From Lacimicrobium alkaliphilum (GTDB taxonomy: Bacteria; Pseudomonadota; Gammaproteobacteria; Enterobacterales; Alteromonadaceae), in NCBI RefSeq assembly GCF_001466725.1, contig NZ_CP013650.1:3844001-3908000 (forward strand): a stretch of DNA of 64,000 nt, read 5' to 3'. The notes beneath the pieces are model-generated. The model was not told where the DNA came from. It saw nothing but the letters and a program-made list of their open reading frames with translations, and did not search any database. Of this stretch, positions 29,264 through 38,081 are shown in pieces (positions within the stretch are counted from its first letter, which is position 1; every line of letters begins with the position of its first letter). The translations under genes and the position numbers were made by a program.

Positions 29264-30732
29264 CCAGTCGGAGCGTGCTCATCAATCTCTAGCAAAAGGT
29301 ATAGTTCAGGGGACTCCTCGTTTAGTGTAAGCAATAGACTATCTAGTATGATCTCATTATTATCTATCCACGCTATCACATAAACTTCGTATGTATTGTT
29401 TAGTAATGTGGCGGTAGTTGATGTGCCAATATTAGTTTGCCTCTTAGTTCCCGCAGTCTCAACAATCTCGTCATTTTTAACAAAATAAAATGTGACACGA
29501 GAAAAATCCTCAGAGTATGCGAGATTTAACATTTTAATCTCATGTTCCTGAACCCTTCTTGCTGTACTATTCTGTACTATTATTGTCTTTATTTTTGCTT
29601 CTGTTTCGTCAACGACACCATCTCCATCTTCGTCGAAATCACCGTCCTCATCATCATCAACCCACTCTTCTATTAAATAATAAAATACGGTCCGATCCGT
29701 GTTTTTCGGTATAGTAACCAACTGATTAGCCAACAGTACTTCATTAGTCTCCCCGTCCATAAGACTTACATGATAGTCGCCTTTTCTGACCACGAATTGG
29801 TCGGAAAACTCTCCAATAGACAAATTGCTTGCTAACGGAACATCGAGCTCAGAAATATCTGATGTTAAAGAAATGGAACCATTGTAATCTTCCATTAACT
29901 GGTTTCGTTGAATGCCATTATAGAATCTAATCTTAGCCTCGTCATCTACAGCCTGATACTCATTAACTCGTGTGCTGCCAATATTGTCCATCACAAATGG
30001 GGAAGACCCGACACCAGGGTTGCGCCTGACAGAAAGAACATATTGATTAGTGTAAGGATAGGATATTTCTTCTGACTCAAAAATCACCTCACTCTTACCA
30101 GGTTCGGTGATATAGAATATATATCTATCTTCTTCAAACTTAAAATTATCGCTTAAGTCAAGATAATGAATACTGGTAACAAATTTTGCTTCAGAAAAGG
30201 TTTCGTCATGCTCAGATATATATATATCAAGTGGGCTATCATAATCAACAACATTAAGGAACCTCAGATTGAACAAATCATCGTCCTGATCGTCATCATC
30301 ATCGATTATTGGAATATTAAATACCGTGGCATCCTGGTGTGGTAGATCCCCACTCATTACGACCAAAGTAATCTCATCATCTCTGACACTAAGCTGACCT
30401 TCGGAAATAAGATCAAGATCCTTTCTCAACTTACTATCCTCATCATCCTGCCACGCTAGTTCGTAATAGTACTTCTGAGATGGAACCGACTGATTCTTTA
30501 ATGTTTTACCATACCTGACTGCGCCATAGGTTATCTCAACTTCGTCATCGTCATCATCATCCAGATCCTCATCGAGAGTCAGGTGGACGGCAGGAGAATT
30601 CGCAGACGCATTATAGAAATCAATAAAGCCAGAATCTTCTGTGTCGGAACCACATCCGGAGAGAAAGAAAACAGAAAAACCAACTGAAATAAAAACTTTA
30701 CAATAAAAATAATTTGTTAAATTTAACAACAT
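29224..30732 (-). CDS. Asp-rich outer-membrane lipoprotein, DUF4397-like
   Basis: A 502-residue lipoprotein: signal peptide with lipobox FFLSGC, then repeated beta-rich segments starting with FIDFYNASANSPAVHLTL, NLRFLNVVDYDSPLDIYI and KIRFYNGIQRNQL, resembling DUF4397 repeats. Acidic runs (DEDLDDDDDDE near residue 55, IDDDDDQDDD near 147, and DEDGDFDEDGDGVVDETEAK near 365) look like calcium-binding loops. It is AT-rich and flanked by the IS remnant. It is divergent from the FlgH/FlgT-like cassette with a 273-nt promoter region between them. Surface display or adhesion is a guess; no partner is certain. Confidence 0.75.
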   Translation of the reverse strand: MLLNLTNYFYCKVFISVGFSVFFLSGCGSDTEDSGFIDFYNASANSPAVHLTLDEDLDDDDDDEVEITYGAVRYGKTLKNQSVPSQKYYYELAWQDDEDSKLRKDLDLISEGQLSVRDDEITLVVMSGDLPHQDATVFNIPIIDDDDDQDDDLFNLRFLNVVDYDSPLDIYISEHDETFSEAKFVTSIHYLDLSDNFKFEEDRYIFYITEPGKSEVIFESEEISYPYTNQYVLSVRRNPGVGSSPFVMDNIGSTRVNEYQAVDDEAKIRFYNGIQRNQLMEDYNGSISLTSDISELDVPLASNLSIGEFSDQFVVRKGDYHVSLMDGETNEVLLANQLVTIPKNTDRTVFYYLIEEWVDDDEDGDFDEDGDGVVDETEAKIKTIIVQNSTARRVQEHEIKMLNLAYSEDFSRVTFYFVKNDEIVETAGTKRQTNIGTSTTATLLNNTYEVYVIAWIDNNEIILDSLLLTLNEESPELYLLLEIDEHAPTGYKMSLHNQLNGD

Positions 30733-31005
30733 TTAATATCCTTAAAAACACAACTTCACGGAAAAACCTTTGTCATTAGAACCTGATTAAAGTTCAGATA
30801 TAATCGTCACCAAAATTATAAAACCAGCCAATCCCAAGTTCGACAGCGTCTTTATAGATCAGGAAGTCACAACATCGAACAATTATAATAAGTTCCAATT
30901 GAATTTACTGTTAGGATTTTAAATACATTTCATTAGTTAAATGATTACATCTCTTCTTCAGATAATGAGTATTATAAAATCTTAAAAATAACCAGGTGAC
31001 TTAGT

Positions 31006-31653
31006 ATGGTGAACGGCTATTCTAGGCAATCGGAGATTACATCAGATCTCGGAGTGGACAGTATCAATAGCGCCAGTAAAACTGCGGGACAAAATCGCGC
31101 ACCAGAAGAGTCAGGAACACAGGATACCTTTGGTAGCCTTCTAAACTTCTTCGTTGATCAAAGTGGTATAAATGGCAGCCGGGTCGATAAGCAATGCTCA
31201 TGTTTTGAAAATAATGGAGAAAAACATATTAGTCCCAATGCTGCAGGATCTGTTAATAATAAAATTGGTACAGAAGACATATCGAACCTACAGAGAACGC
31301 TGGAAAACGCATTAATGGCTTCGCTCGCCTCCCCAAATCTCGCTGAGAAAAGTAAAGAGCCAAGTGATACTACAACGAACCTTACCGTGACTAGCATGAC
31401 AGAGCGCTTTCTATTTGGAAAAGATGGTCTGGACACAAAGGATCTACTGGAGCCTTTCAATCCGCTCAATCATATTCCCATTATTTCAGACCTATATGGT
31501 AATGGTAGTGACACTGAAATAGGTGCGTTTAGCAGTTTTCTGGGTAGTTATCTTTTCGCAGGAAACATTGGTCTGGCATTCTCAGCTGCTGACATGATAT
31601 CGACCGCAGTAACGGGAAGAAATCTGTCTGAAAATATTCTTGATACTAAATAA
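31006..31653 (+). CDS. Unknown protein at head of FlgH/FlgT-like cassette
   Basis: A 215-residue protein I do not recognise. No signal peptide is visible. The N-terminal half is polar and Ser/Asn-rich, with one short hydrophobic patch (FGSLLNFFVDQSG). The C-terminal half has the motif LLEPFNPLNHIPIISDLYGN (about 150-170) and a hydrophobic, Gly/Ala-rich segment (FLGSYLFAGNIGLAFSAADM, about 180-200) that could sit in or against a membrane. AGGTG lies 7 nt before the ATG. It is 49 nt upstream of the FlgH-like gene on the same strand and likely co-transcribed with it. Confidence 0.65.
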   Translation: MVNGYSRQSEITSDLGVDSINSASKTAGQNRAPEESGTQDTFGSLLNFFVDQSGINGSRVDKQCSCFENNGEKHISPNAAGSVNNKIGTEDISNLQRTLENALMASLASPNLAEKSKEPSDTTTNLTVTSMTERFLFGKDGLDTKDLLEPFNPLNHIPIISDLYGNGSDTEIGAFSSFLGSYLFAGNIGLAFSAADMISTAVTGRNLSENILDTK

Positions 31654-31702
31654 ACTATGAACACAGACTACCTTGAATAACTCCAAAAACTTGAGAAGTA
31701 CC

Positions 31703-32443
31703 ATGATGACTATAAAAACTGGATTACTATTAATGACTTGCTTAGTCGTAGCATCTTGCAAATCTATTCAATACCCCAACACTGATTCAGCCAAGGCTAC
31801 AGAGATATCATCAAAAAAGCAGCTTAGTAATCTAGAAAAAATCAAGAATAGAAATCACCCTGACTATTCACCTATTCACATCAGAAACACAGAGAGCATG
31901 CAAGTATATCCCGGCTCTCTATTTAATCCAGACAGTTATAACGGCGTCCTTCACAAGAAAGAAAATTATAATATAGGAGATATGATAAAGGTCACTTTAA
32001 TGGAAAGAACTGAAGCTTATAAAACACAGAATTTAGCCAACGAAAAATCAGACCAGATGGATATCCGCCCACTTGAGATTAATGCTGGCTCGCTGAACGT
32101 GAGGAGAGGAGATGTGAGCATGAGTCACAAGCAGGATAGTAAGTTTGATAGTAAGTCCAACTCTAAACAAGAGAACTACTTAAAAGGTGAAATAAACGTT
32201 TTTGTTAATGAGATACTTCATAACGGGAACCTATTAGTTTCAGGTGAAAAATGGATAAAACTTAATGAAGGAGACGAATACATTAGAGTTTCAGGAGAAA
32301 TACGTATTGCAGACATTTCTCCAGACAACATTATAGCATCGACAAATATTGGCAATCCACTAATAGAATATAGTGGAAAAGGTCGACTGATGGACAATCA
32401 AGACAGAGGGCTCATTAGCAAAATACTATCATTTTTCGAATAA
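31703..32443 (+). CDS. FlgH-like L-ring lipoprotein (orphan)
   Basis: A 246-residue lipoprotein homologous to the flagellar L-ring protein FlgH. Signal peptide with lipobox VVASC, then YNIGDMIKVTLMERTEAYKT, a central Ser/Lys-rich segment, and the strongly FlgH-like C-terminal half: INVFVNEILHNGNLLVSGEK, EGDEYIRVSGEIRIADISPD, NIIASTNIGNPLIEYSGKGR. FlgH forms the outer-membrane bushing of the flagellar motor. No flagellar genes (flgI, flgA, rod, hook) are next to it, so it is an extra copy outside the usual operon. Start chosen at ATG 31703 (31706 also possible), since the TTG frame start (31673) would lengthen the signal peptide. FlgT-like follows after 6 nt. Confidence 0.85.
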   Translation: MMTIKTGLLLMTCLVVASCKSIQYPNTDSAKATEISSKKQLSNLEKIKNRNHPDYSPIHIRNTESMQVYPGSLFNPDSYNGVLHKKENYNIGDMIKVTLMERTEAYKTQNLANEKSDQMDIRPLEINAGSLNVRRGDVSMSHKQDSKFDSKSNSKQENYLKGEINVFVNEILHNGNLLVSGEKWIKLNEGDEYIRVSGEIRIADISPDNIIASTNIGNPLIEYSGKGRLMDNQDRGLISKILSFFE

Positions 32444-32449
32444 AAATTT

Positions 32450-33598
32450 ATGAAAACATTATTCTTTTTTGTAATTATTATTTCTCATAGTATCTCTGCT
32501 GCAGTGCCCGAATGGATTGAAGGAAAGGGCCGGGTGAAAATATCTGGTGCTCCGCTGGAGGAGGCCAGGCGACTGGCCATAGAGAATGCTATCGCTGACG
32601 CTTCTTACAGTGCAGGAGCAATAGTCACAGCAGAAGATTCTTTGATGAACGGAGTTCTTAGCAACAGCACCTTAAAGGTTTCAACCAGAAGTAACATTAA
32701 AAATATCGAAGTATTAAGCGAGTCAATCGAAAACGATATTCTCTCAGTTAATATAAGGGTAAAAATCCGTGACTATAATAATTGCAGAGAAAACGGTTAT
32801 AAAACAAAAGTCCTGGTAACGAATTTTCAAATATCTGAACCTCGGCAGGCTTCGATCGGGAAAATATATTCCTTAGGTCATCACATTACAAATAGGATTT
32901 CAGATCAGTTTAACGTCCGCTCAGATCATGCTGTCGCTTTAGCAGCAAATGTAGCACTAAACAGAAACTCATTGTCAAATAGTATCGATAGAACACAAGT
33001 CCTGAGTCAGTCTGATACCATTGCACGCAGATTCGACACACAATATGTAATTTTTGGAATGGTGAGAGATCTATCGCTCTTCGAAATCAATGAGGACTCT
33101 CTCTTTACAAACGAAGAATTTATTGCTAGAAACTTTACACTTTCGTTACTGGTAGTCGATGTATTCAGAAGTTTAGTGATTATGGAAAAATCCTATCATT
33201 TTGAATCAGAATGGGATTTCGATTTATTTAGGAAAATAAATCTGAACAGCAGTGTTTTTTGGCAATCCGATTATGGAAGATCTTTGATAGATTTACTAAT
33301 TGAGATAGTTGGTGAAATCGACTCCGAAATCTCATGTCAACCAGTTTTTTCACAGATAGTATTCAGAATGAATGGTGATTATGTCATTAACTCAGGGAAT
33401 AAACACAACGTTGAAACTGGCAGTAGGTTTCCTTTGTTTAGGAAAGCAATATTGCCGCCAGATACGATCTTACTTCGTAAAGTCGAGGGCTCATCCTTTA
33501 CAGTGATCTCTACAGATGAAAATACAACTTTACTTTCAGCACAAGACAACAACATTGCTATGTCAGCACAATTATACGATCTGGTTCAATTAGAATGA
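32450..33598 (+). CDS. FlgT-like H-ring protein (orphan)
   Basis: A 382-residue periplasmic protein with a signal peptide (LFFFVIIISHSISAA). The N-terminal domain has GKGRVKISGAPLEEARRLAI and ENAIADASYSAGA, the pattern of FlgT domain N. A TolB-like middle part follows (KTKVLVTNFQISEPRQASIG, TQYVIFGMVRDLSLF), then a C-terminal SH3-like part (GSRFPLFRKAILPPDTILLR). In Vibrio, FlgT forms the H ring around the flagellar LP ring and recruits MotX/Y. Being paired with FlgH and no other flagellar gene is unusual. It is AT-rich like its neighbours, which suggests transfer. Confidence 0.75.
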   Translation: MKTLFFFVIIISHSISAAVPEWIEGKGRVKISGAPLEEARRLAIENAIADASYSAGAIVTAEDSLMNGVLSNSTLKVSTRSNIKNIEVLSESIENDILSVNIRVKIRDYNNCRENGYKTKVLVTNFQISEPRQASIGKIYSLGHHITNRISDQFNVRSDHAVALAANVALNRNSLSNSIDRTQVLSQSDTIARRFDTQYVIFGMVRDLSLFEINEDSLFTNEEFIARNFTLSLLVVDVFRSLVIMEKSYHFESEWDFDLFRKINLNSSVFWQSDYGRSLIDLLIEIVGEIDSEISCQPVFSQIVFRMNGDYVINSGNKHNVETGSRFPLFRKAILPPDTILLRKVEGSSFTVISTDENTTLLSAQDNNIAMSAQLYDLVQLE

Positions 33599-33684
33599 GG
33601 GTTACACTGGTCTAATAACACTGTGCGCTATTAGAATGAAATCTATAAGATATTTAACAAAAGAAACTGTATGATTTATTTGTA

Positions 33685-34575
33685 TCATAGTTTTGATTTC
33701 CAGATTTTTCGAGAGGCGTCACATGAATTCCCATTCTGGTTCATAATCAGATAGTAATTTATTGCATACGATTTCAGTTCGCCGCTTTCCAATCTTAGTA
33801 GTGTATTTTTGGACACATCATTGGATACAAGGTCCGCTGGAAGAAACCCCCATCCCTTTCCTTTAACAATAAGGTTTAATTTTGTTTCCATATCATTTAC
33901 TGATATTGTTTTCCGGGACAAAATAGGCTTCTCGTCATCTCCTTCTGGATCGTACGAATTTTCTTCGAACACTATCTGAGTCTCGTTTTCAAAATCTAGT
34001 TTATTTTCTTTCTCACTTTTTAAAACACCTTGATAAGCGGAGCTGCACATCGCATAGAAACGCTCTTTAGAAAAAGTTCTCATGACTAATTCATTTGGTA
34101 GCGCTTGGCGATTGGAAATGACTTTACTTAATGGCAATATTGCAAGATCCCATATACTTTTTGAAAATAGGTCGTACATATCAGATTGTGGATGTAATGT
34201 GGTGAATGTCAACGCAAGTTGAGGGAAATTAAAATCCAGAAAGTCAGCTAACTTCAATATCTGAAATCGACTCAATGATGCATCATATACTATTTCGTAT
34301 TCCATCTTGGTCTCACCAGGAATTTTTGCAGGGAACCGTTTCAGAGCGTCCGCGGATTCTAGCAATTTTTTTGCTTCAGCCAGGAAGGTAGTCCCTTCGC
34401 CGGTTAAGCTTAATCTGTAACCGTCTCTGGAAAATAGTTGTATTCCTATACTGTCTTCCAGTGATTTTATAGCCGCACTGACTGAAGGAGCTGACTTGTA
34501 TAGTCTGACGCTGGCATTTCTAACAGAGCCATATTCCGCAACCGCTTTGAATACACGTAGTTGTTCAAGTTTCAT
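33685..34575 (-). CDS. LysR-family transcriptional regulator
   Basis: A 296-residue regulator. The N-terminal winged helix reads MKLEQLRVFKAVAEYGSVRN and then SAPSVSAAIKSLEDSIGIQL, standard for LysR. The C-terminal effector domain is recognisable (EIVYDASLSRFQILKLADFL, WDLAILPLSKVIS) but rather divergent. It is AT-rich. It is convergent to the FlgT-like gene and lies downstream of the efflux operon on the same strand. Its promoter contains the palindromic operator shared with the two efflux operons, so it is probably controlled by the TetR regulator. Its target genes are unknown. Confidence 0.85.
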   Translation of the reverse strand: MKLEQLRVFKAVAEYGSVRNASVRLYKSAPSVSAAIKSLEDSIGIQLFSRDGYRLSLTGEGTTFLAEAKKLLESADALKRFPAKIPGETKMEYEIVYDASLSRFQILKLADFLDFNFPQLALTFTTLHPQSDMYDLFSKSIWDLAILPLSKVISNRQALPNELVMRTFSKERFYAMCSSAYQGVLKSEKENKLDFENETQIVFEENSYDPEGDDEKPILSRKTISVNDMETKLNLIVKGKGWGFLPADLVSNDVSKNTLLRLESGELKSYAINYYLIMNQNGNSCDASRKIWKSKL

Positions 34576-34581
34576 CACATC

Positions 34582-34635
34582 AACATTTAAGATAGTAATA
34601 GTTTACTATCTTAAATGTTTGCAGCTCCATGTCAA
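34582..34635 (-). promoter_or_regulatory. lysR promoter with palindromic TetR-type operator (site A)
   Basis: On the minus strand TTGACA (34630-34635) is followed after 16 bases by TAAGAT (34608-34613). A perfect 17-bp inverted repeat, AACATTTAAGATAGTAA (34582-34598) with its complement at 34603-34619 and a TAGT spacer, covers the -10 box and ends 7 nt before the lysR ATG. The same core and promoter geometry occur at 41,490 and 47,208. Confidence 0.8.
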
Positions 34636-34769
34636 TCCCACCTTCGTATCTGGTTGATATTACTAACGGGTCTTTTGTACCCATTCCGTGGCGGAAATTT
34701 TCAGTAGTTGAGAACGCTATAAATAATACTCTCTCAATACGTTTACAGTCATTTACCTAGCAAGTCACT

Positions 34770-36260
34770 TCATCCCGCACCAATCACCTGATACAAAGCC
34801 ACACTGTTTGTCAGTCGTTGTGCCTGGGCTGCCACCCGCGCCAGCTGGGTCTGTTGTGCCTGCTGCCGGGCTATGAGTAACTGCACGTAACTGGCCGAGC
34901 CAAATCGGTATTGTTGCTCAACAGAACGCAGGGAATCACAAGCTGCATTGTTCGCAGCGTCCATTGCAGCCAGTGCCTGAGCGTCATTTTCCACTGCTCT
35001 CAACACATCAGCAACATTACGAAAAGACTCCAGCACAACACTCTGATAGTTAGCGGTAGCCGCGTCAAAAGCAGCTTGTGCTGCACGCTTTTCAGCTGGA
35101 AGTCCCCGGTTAAATAAAGGCTGGGTCAGTTGTCCAACCAGGTTCCATACACTCGAACCGCTGCTGAACAAGCTAGCGGTCGTCATAGCCTGGCTTCCGA
35201 GGTTAGCGTTCAGATTAATTTGTGGATAGAGCTTAGCGATGGCCGCACCATAATTGGCATTAGCCTCGTGTAATAGAGCCTCTGATGCCCTAATGTCCGG
35301 ACGGTGGCGCACCAACTCAGAAGGAATTAGTAAAGGCAGCTCGGCAGGCAGGGCGAAATCTGCCAGCTTGAATTCAGGGAGCCCATGCTCACCCGGGGCA
35401 CGTCCAGCGAGGACGGCGATTAAATGCTCGGTTTGTTGCATTTGCTTACGTAACGTTGGTAATTCCGCACGTTTCTGCTCCGCCAGGATTTTCTTTGCAG
35501 ATACCTCATCCGGCGCCGCTTGACCATAGCGTAAACGTTCTCTGGCAAGATACACCTGCTCTTCAAGGTTCTGCAGGATGACACCCATGGATTCGATCTG
35601 TTCTGCGAGCCTTGCCCGGGTTATGGCTGCAGTAGCGATATTACCCGCCAGAACCAGCTGTGCAGCTTGAAATTCGTAGCGATGATAATCTACACGAGCA
35701 GCCAGCGCTTCCAGTGTCCTTCGGTTACTACCCGCGAGATCAAGGCTGTAACGCACACCAACACTGGCGTCGTAAAGGCTGAATTTCATTGCATCCCCGT
35801 CCAGCCCCGGAATATTTGGATTCATACGCTGACGCTGAACACTCAAGCCAGCATCCACTTGGGGATAAAGTGTCGAGCCCGCATGAGCCGAATAGATCTC
35901 CTTAGCCTGACGCAATGTGGCCTTGGCAGACATCAGCGACGGGCTGAAAGAAAGAGCTTCCTCGATCAATCTGTCAAGCGTGGGGGATTTCAGACTACGC
36001 CACCATCGCTCATCCACTTGCATGCCCGTAATAAATTGCTGTTCTCCAGCAACTGTTGTAACGGCTCCTCTGGTTCGGGTATCAATCGATGTTGTCGTAT
36101 AGCGTGTCACCTCAGGAGCCTGAGGGCGTTGAAAATCAGGTCCGGCGGTACAGCCTGCGAGCCCGACAGTTAGAGCTAACCCCAGCACTCGCCAGCTTTG
36201 GAGATACCCGGTTCGTCTGCCATTGATGACAATGCCATATCTCTTTCTCATGTTAACCAT
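34770..36260 (-). CDS. NodT-type outer-membrane efflux channel lipoprotein
   Basis: A TolC-like channel of 496 residues: signal peptide with lipobox VGLAGC, start of the mature part typical of the family (TAGPDFQRPQAPEV), WWRSLKSPTLDRLIEEAL and the RHRPDIRASEALLHEANANY motif of the NodT/OprM group, plus long coiled-coil segments. ATG 36260 has GGAG at 7 nt and was chosen over the frame start at 36326. It is the last gene of the ABC exporter operon and may also serve the RND pump 6 kb upstream, which has no channel gene of its own (inference). Confidence 0.92.
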   Translation of the reverse strand: MVNMRKRYGIVINGRRTGYLQSWRVLGLALTVGLAGCTAGPDFQRPQAPEVTRYTTTSIDTRTRGAVTTVAGEQQFITGMQVDERWWRSLKSPTLDRLIEEALSFSPSLMSAKATLRQAKEIYSAHAGSTLYPQVDAGLSVQRQRMNPNIPGLDGDAMKFSLYDASVGVRYSLDLAGSNRRTLEALAARVDYHRYEFQAAQLVLAGNIATAAITRARLAEQIESMGVILQNLEEQVYLARERLRYGQAAPDEVSAKKILAEQKRAELPTLRKQMQQTEHLIAVLAGRAPGEHGLPEFKLADFALPAELPLLIPSELVRHRPDIRASEALLHEANANYGAAIAKLYPQINLNANLGSQAMTTASLFSSGSSVWNLVGQLTQPLFNRGLPAEKRAAQAAFDAATANYQSVVLESFRNVADVLRAVENDAQALAAMDAANNAACDSLRSVEQQYRFGSASYVQLLIARQQAQQTQLARVAAQAQRLTNSVALYQVIGAG

Positions 36261-36312
36261 AGAAATGCTCCAGGAATGGTTTGCGAAAGTTCCGACAACT
36301 GATAGCCGCACT

Positions 36313-37476
36313 CTAAAACTCGACACTTAAGGAGATGGAACCATAGGTCTGACCCACACCTTGTTCCTCAAACTCTTTTGTCCGATGCACCCGCATAACC
36401 GCTAACCTGTAGCCATGTCCGGCAGCAGTTCCCTGCATGCTCAGACCGATTACCGCCTGGGCGACCCAGGGCCGTCGCTTCACGCTATGGCTAGTGGCAA
36501 ACAGGTTTCCATCCAGCGAAAAGTCCCAGGCGATTGCCTTGGCTTCCAGTATTCCGAAGAAATGCACGCCATAAAGAGCTGCTTTAGCAGACCTACCCAA
36601 CCTGGTGGCAACAGATGGTGGACGGTTCTCCGCACCGGGTCGTATTGGATAGCTACCGAAGTCGTTCGGTAAGTTCCAGCCTAAACGCCCTTCTATTCCC
36701 ATAGTGGCTGAGGTCTCAATATTGCCAATCCGCACTCCTACTGAACGGATAACCTCACTATTAAAGCCAGGAAGGATGGCTCCTGTGCCGCGAAATTCTT
36801 TATATTTACGATCCAATGCCACCTGCAATGCTGGCTCGTTTCTGAGCTGATGTTCCCATCCGAGAAACCTATTCGAACCTATCGCATCGTGAACCACCTT
36901 CTGCGATTGTTCCGCCAACGACCACGGACCGATTATGCCCAAAGTGAGTTCGCGTGTGTCGAGCACTTCCCCGTCAAGGTGCTCATTCAGTCTGCGACGA
37001 TTCCAGGCCAGTCCCACGTAAAGCAGACCAGCATAGGGCCTGTCATCCGCAATTAGGTCAGACCTGGAGTAATCCTCTGGCGTGTACATAGACTGACCGA
37101 ACTTGGCGACCACATTCTGAGTCACAGCTGGTTCAGCCGCATCGGCCCAGAAACCGGGGTTTAACAACTGTATTAGTTGTGCATGCAACCAGACTGGTGC
37201 CGGCAGACACTTAGCCCTAAGTTTTCCTGAGATATCATGTGAAACCAGAGTAACCCCGACGCCGCTGGTATAATTCTGATCGGTACCAACAAACAAATCG
37301 TTTTCCAGTCTTACCGTCCCTCCACGAAATTTTGGAATATCCCTTGCGGGACACTTTCCTGCCAGCTCGCTGCCGACCATAACTTCTTTCGCCAGGGCTG
37401 GCGCAAGGTGACCTGAGAAGATAAGCATCACCAGCATTTTAAACATCAACATGCGTGTCGTCATTCTCACGTTCAC
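36313..37476 (-). CDS. LpxR-like lipid A 3'-deacylase family protein
   Basis: A 387-residue outer-membrane protein with a signal peptide ending near PALAKE. It has the DUF2219/LpxR landmarks RLENDLFVGTDQNYTSGVGV, DRPYAGLLYVGL, TRELTLGIIGP, VVHDAIG, GWEHQLRNEPAL, and ends with an aromatic barrel strand (GSISLSVEF). The Asn-Asp of ENDLF and the His of VVHD correspond to catalytic residues of Salmonella LpxR, so activity is plausible: removal of the 3' acyloxyacyl group from lipid A. It is longer than LpxR (about 320). The GTG start overlaps the preceding small frame (GTGA). Its place in an efflux operon is unusual. Confidence 0.85.
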   Translation of the reverse strand: MNVRMTTRMLMFKMLVMLIFSGHLAPALAKEVMVGSELAGKCPARDIPKFRGGTVRLENDLFVGTDQNYTSGVGVTLVSHDISGKLRAKCLPAPVWLHAQLIQLLNPGFWADAAEPAVTQNVVAKFGQSMYTPEDYSRSDLIADDRPYAGLLYVGLAWNRRRLNEHLDGEVLDTRELTLGIIGPWSLAEQSQKVVHDAIGSNRFLGWEHQLRNEPALQVALDRKYKEFRGTGAILPGFNSEVIRSVGVRIGNIETSATMGIEGRLGWNLPNDFGSYPIRPGAENRPPSVATRLGRSAKAALYGVHFFGILEAKAIAWDFSLDGNLFATSHSVKRRPWVAQAVIGLSMQGTAAGHGYRLAVMRVHRTKEFEEQGVGQTYGSISLSVEF

Positions 37477-37664
37477 TCTGACATAGATTCCGACTCTGGC
37501 GATTTTCCATTATAAAAGGCTTCCAGCACCCGCAACATTTTCCCGGTCTGCACCATGGCGCAGTCCACCAGGAAACGGCTATCTGCCGGTTCATTCAGAT
37601 AGCAGGAACCAGTCACTTCCCGTGCAACTGCCAGAAAACTGACTTCATTGAGTCTCCTATGCAC
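37473..37664 (-). pseudogene. Remnant of a beta-CASP metallo-hydrolase, N-terminus only
   Basis: A 63-codon frame. Residues 7-35 (VSFLAVAREVTGSCYLNEPA, then DSRFLVDCAMVQ) match the start of MBL-fold/beta-CASP RNA hydrolases, which read about FLGAAREVTGSCYL and FLVDCGLFQG. The metal-binding HxHxDH and everything beyond are missing. The remaining 28 residues look unrelated. It overlaps the upstream membrane-protein gene by 8 nt and the lpxR-like start by 4 nt, so it is still part of the translated operon. It may be a relic of the recombination that built the operon. Confidence 0.6.
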
Positions 37665-38058
37665 CCAGGACGATAAAGCGCCAACTCAAAGCTGAAATAA
37701 TGATCCACACGGATGTTCGCAGGCTCATTGCAACCAGCGTGCGTATTTCGAAGGAGCCACCGCTGTAAATGTGGATACCTAATGCAGAGAAAGTTGCCAC
37801 CGTTGCAACAGCAATCCCCACAGCCAGCCATACTGCCCAGCGTCGACCCAGCCATAGCCCGGCACCTGCTGAAACGTAGGCGAACCCGACCATAGAATTG
37901 AACCAGAGTACGAACGGCACGTAGTTACCCGCAGCAGTGCGAGCCGCCCCGATATCAAACAAAACCATCCCTCCTTCTTTGATGGTCAGCACGCCGAAGC
38001 CAATAGCTATTATTGCAATTACTTGGATTAGCCTCCCGCTTGCATTACCTTTCGCCAT
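37657..38058 (-). CDS. Small four-helix membrane protein, unknown
   Basis: A 133-residue inner-membrane protein with about four hydrophobic segments (LIQVIAIIAIGFGVLTI, YVPFVLWFNSMVGFAYVSAG, WAVWLAVGIAVATVATFSAL, SVWIIISALSWRFIVLGA). I do not recognise a family. GGAAAG lies just before the ATG. It sits 23 nt after the ABC ATPase gene in the efflux operon and may be an accessory subunit. Confidence 0.65.
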   Translation of the reverse strand: MAKGNASGRLIQVIAIIAIGFGVLTIKEGGMVLFDIGAARTAAGNYVPFVLWFNSMVGFAYVSAGAGLWLGRRWAVWLAVGIAVATVATFSALGIHIYSGGSFEIRTLVAMSLRTSVWIIISALSWRFIVLGA

Positions 38059-38081
38059 GCGCTTTCCTTTATAATTCTGGG

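Noticed and set aside
29224..30732. Phase variation by simple repeats in the Asp-rich lipoprotein
   Set aside because: The repeats are triplets, so length changes keep the frame; on/off switching is not expected.
33612..33634. CTAATA/TATTAG hairpin between the FlgT-like gene and lysR as a terminator
   Set aside because: The stem is only 6 bp, AT-rich, with an 11-base loop and no T run; too weak to list.
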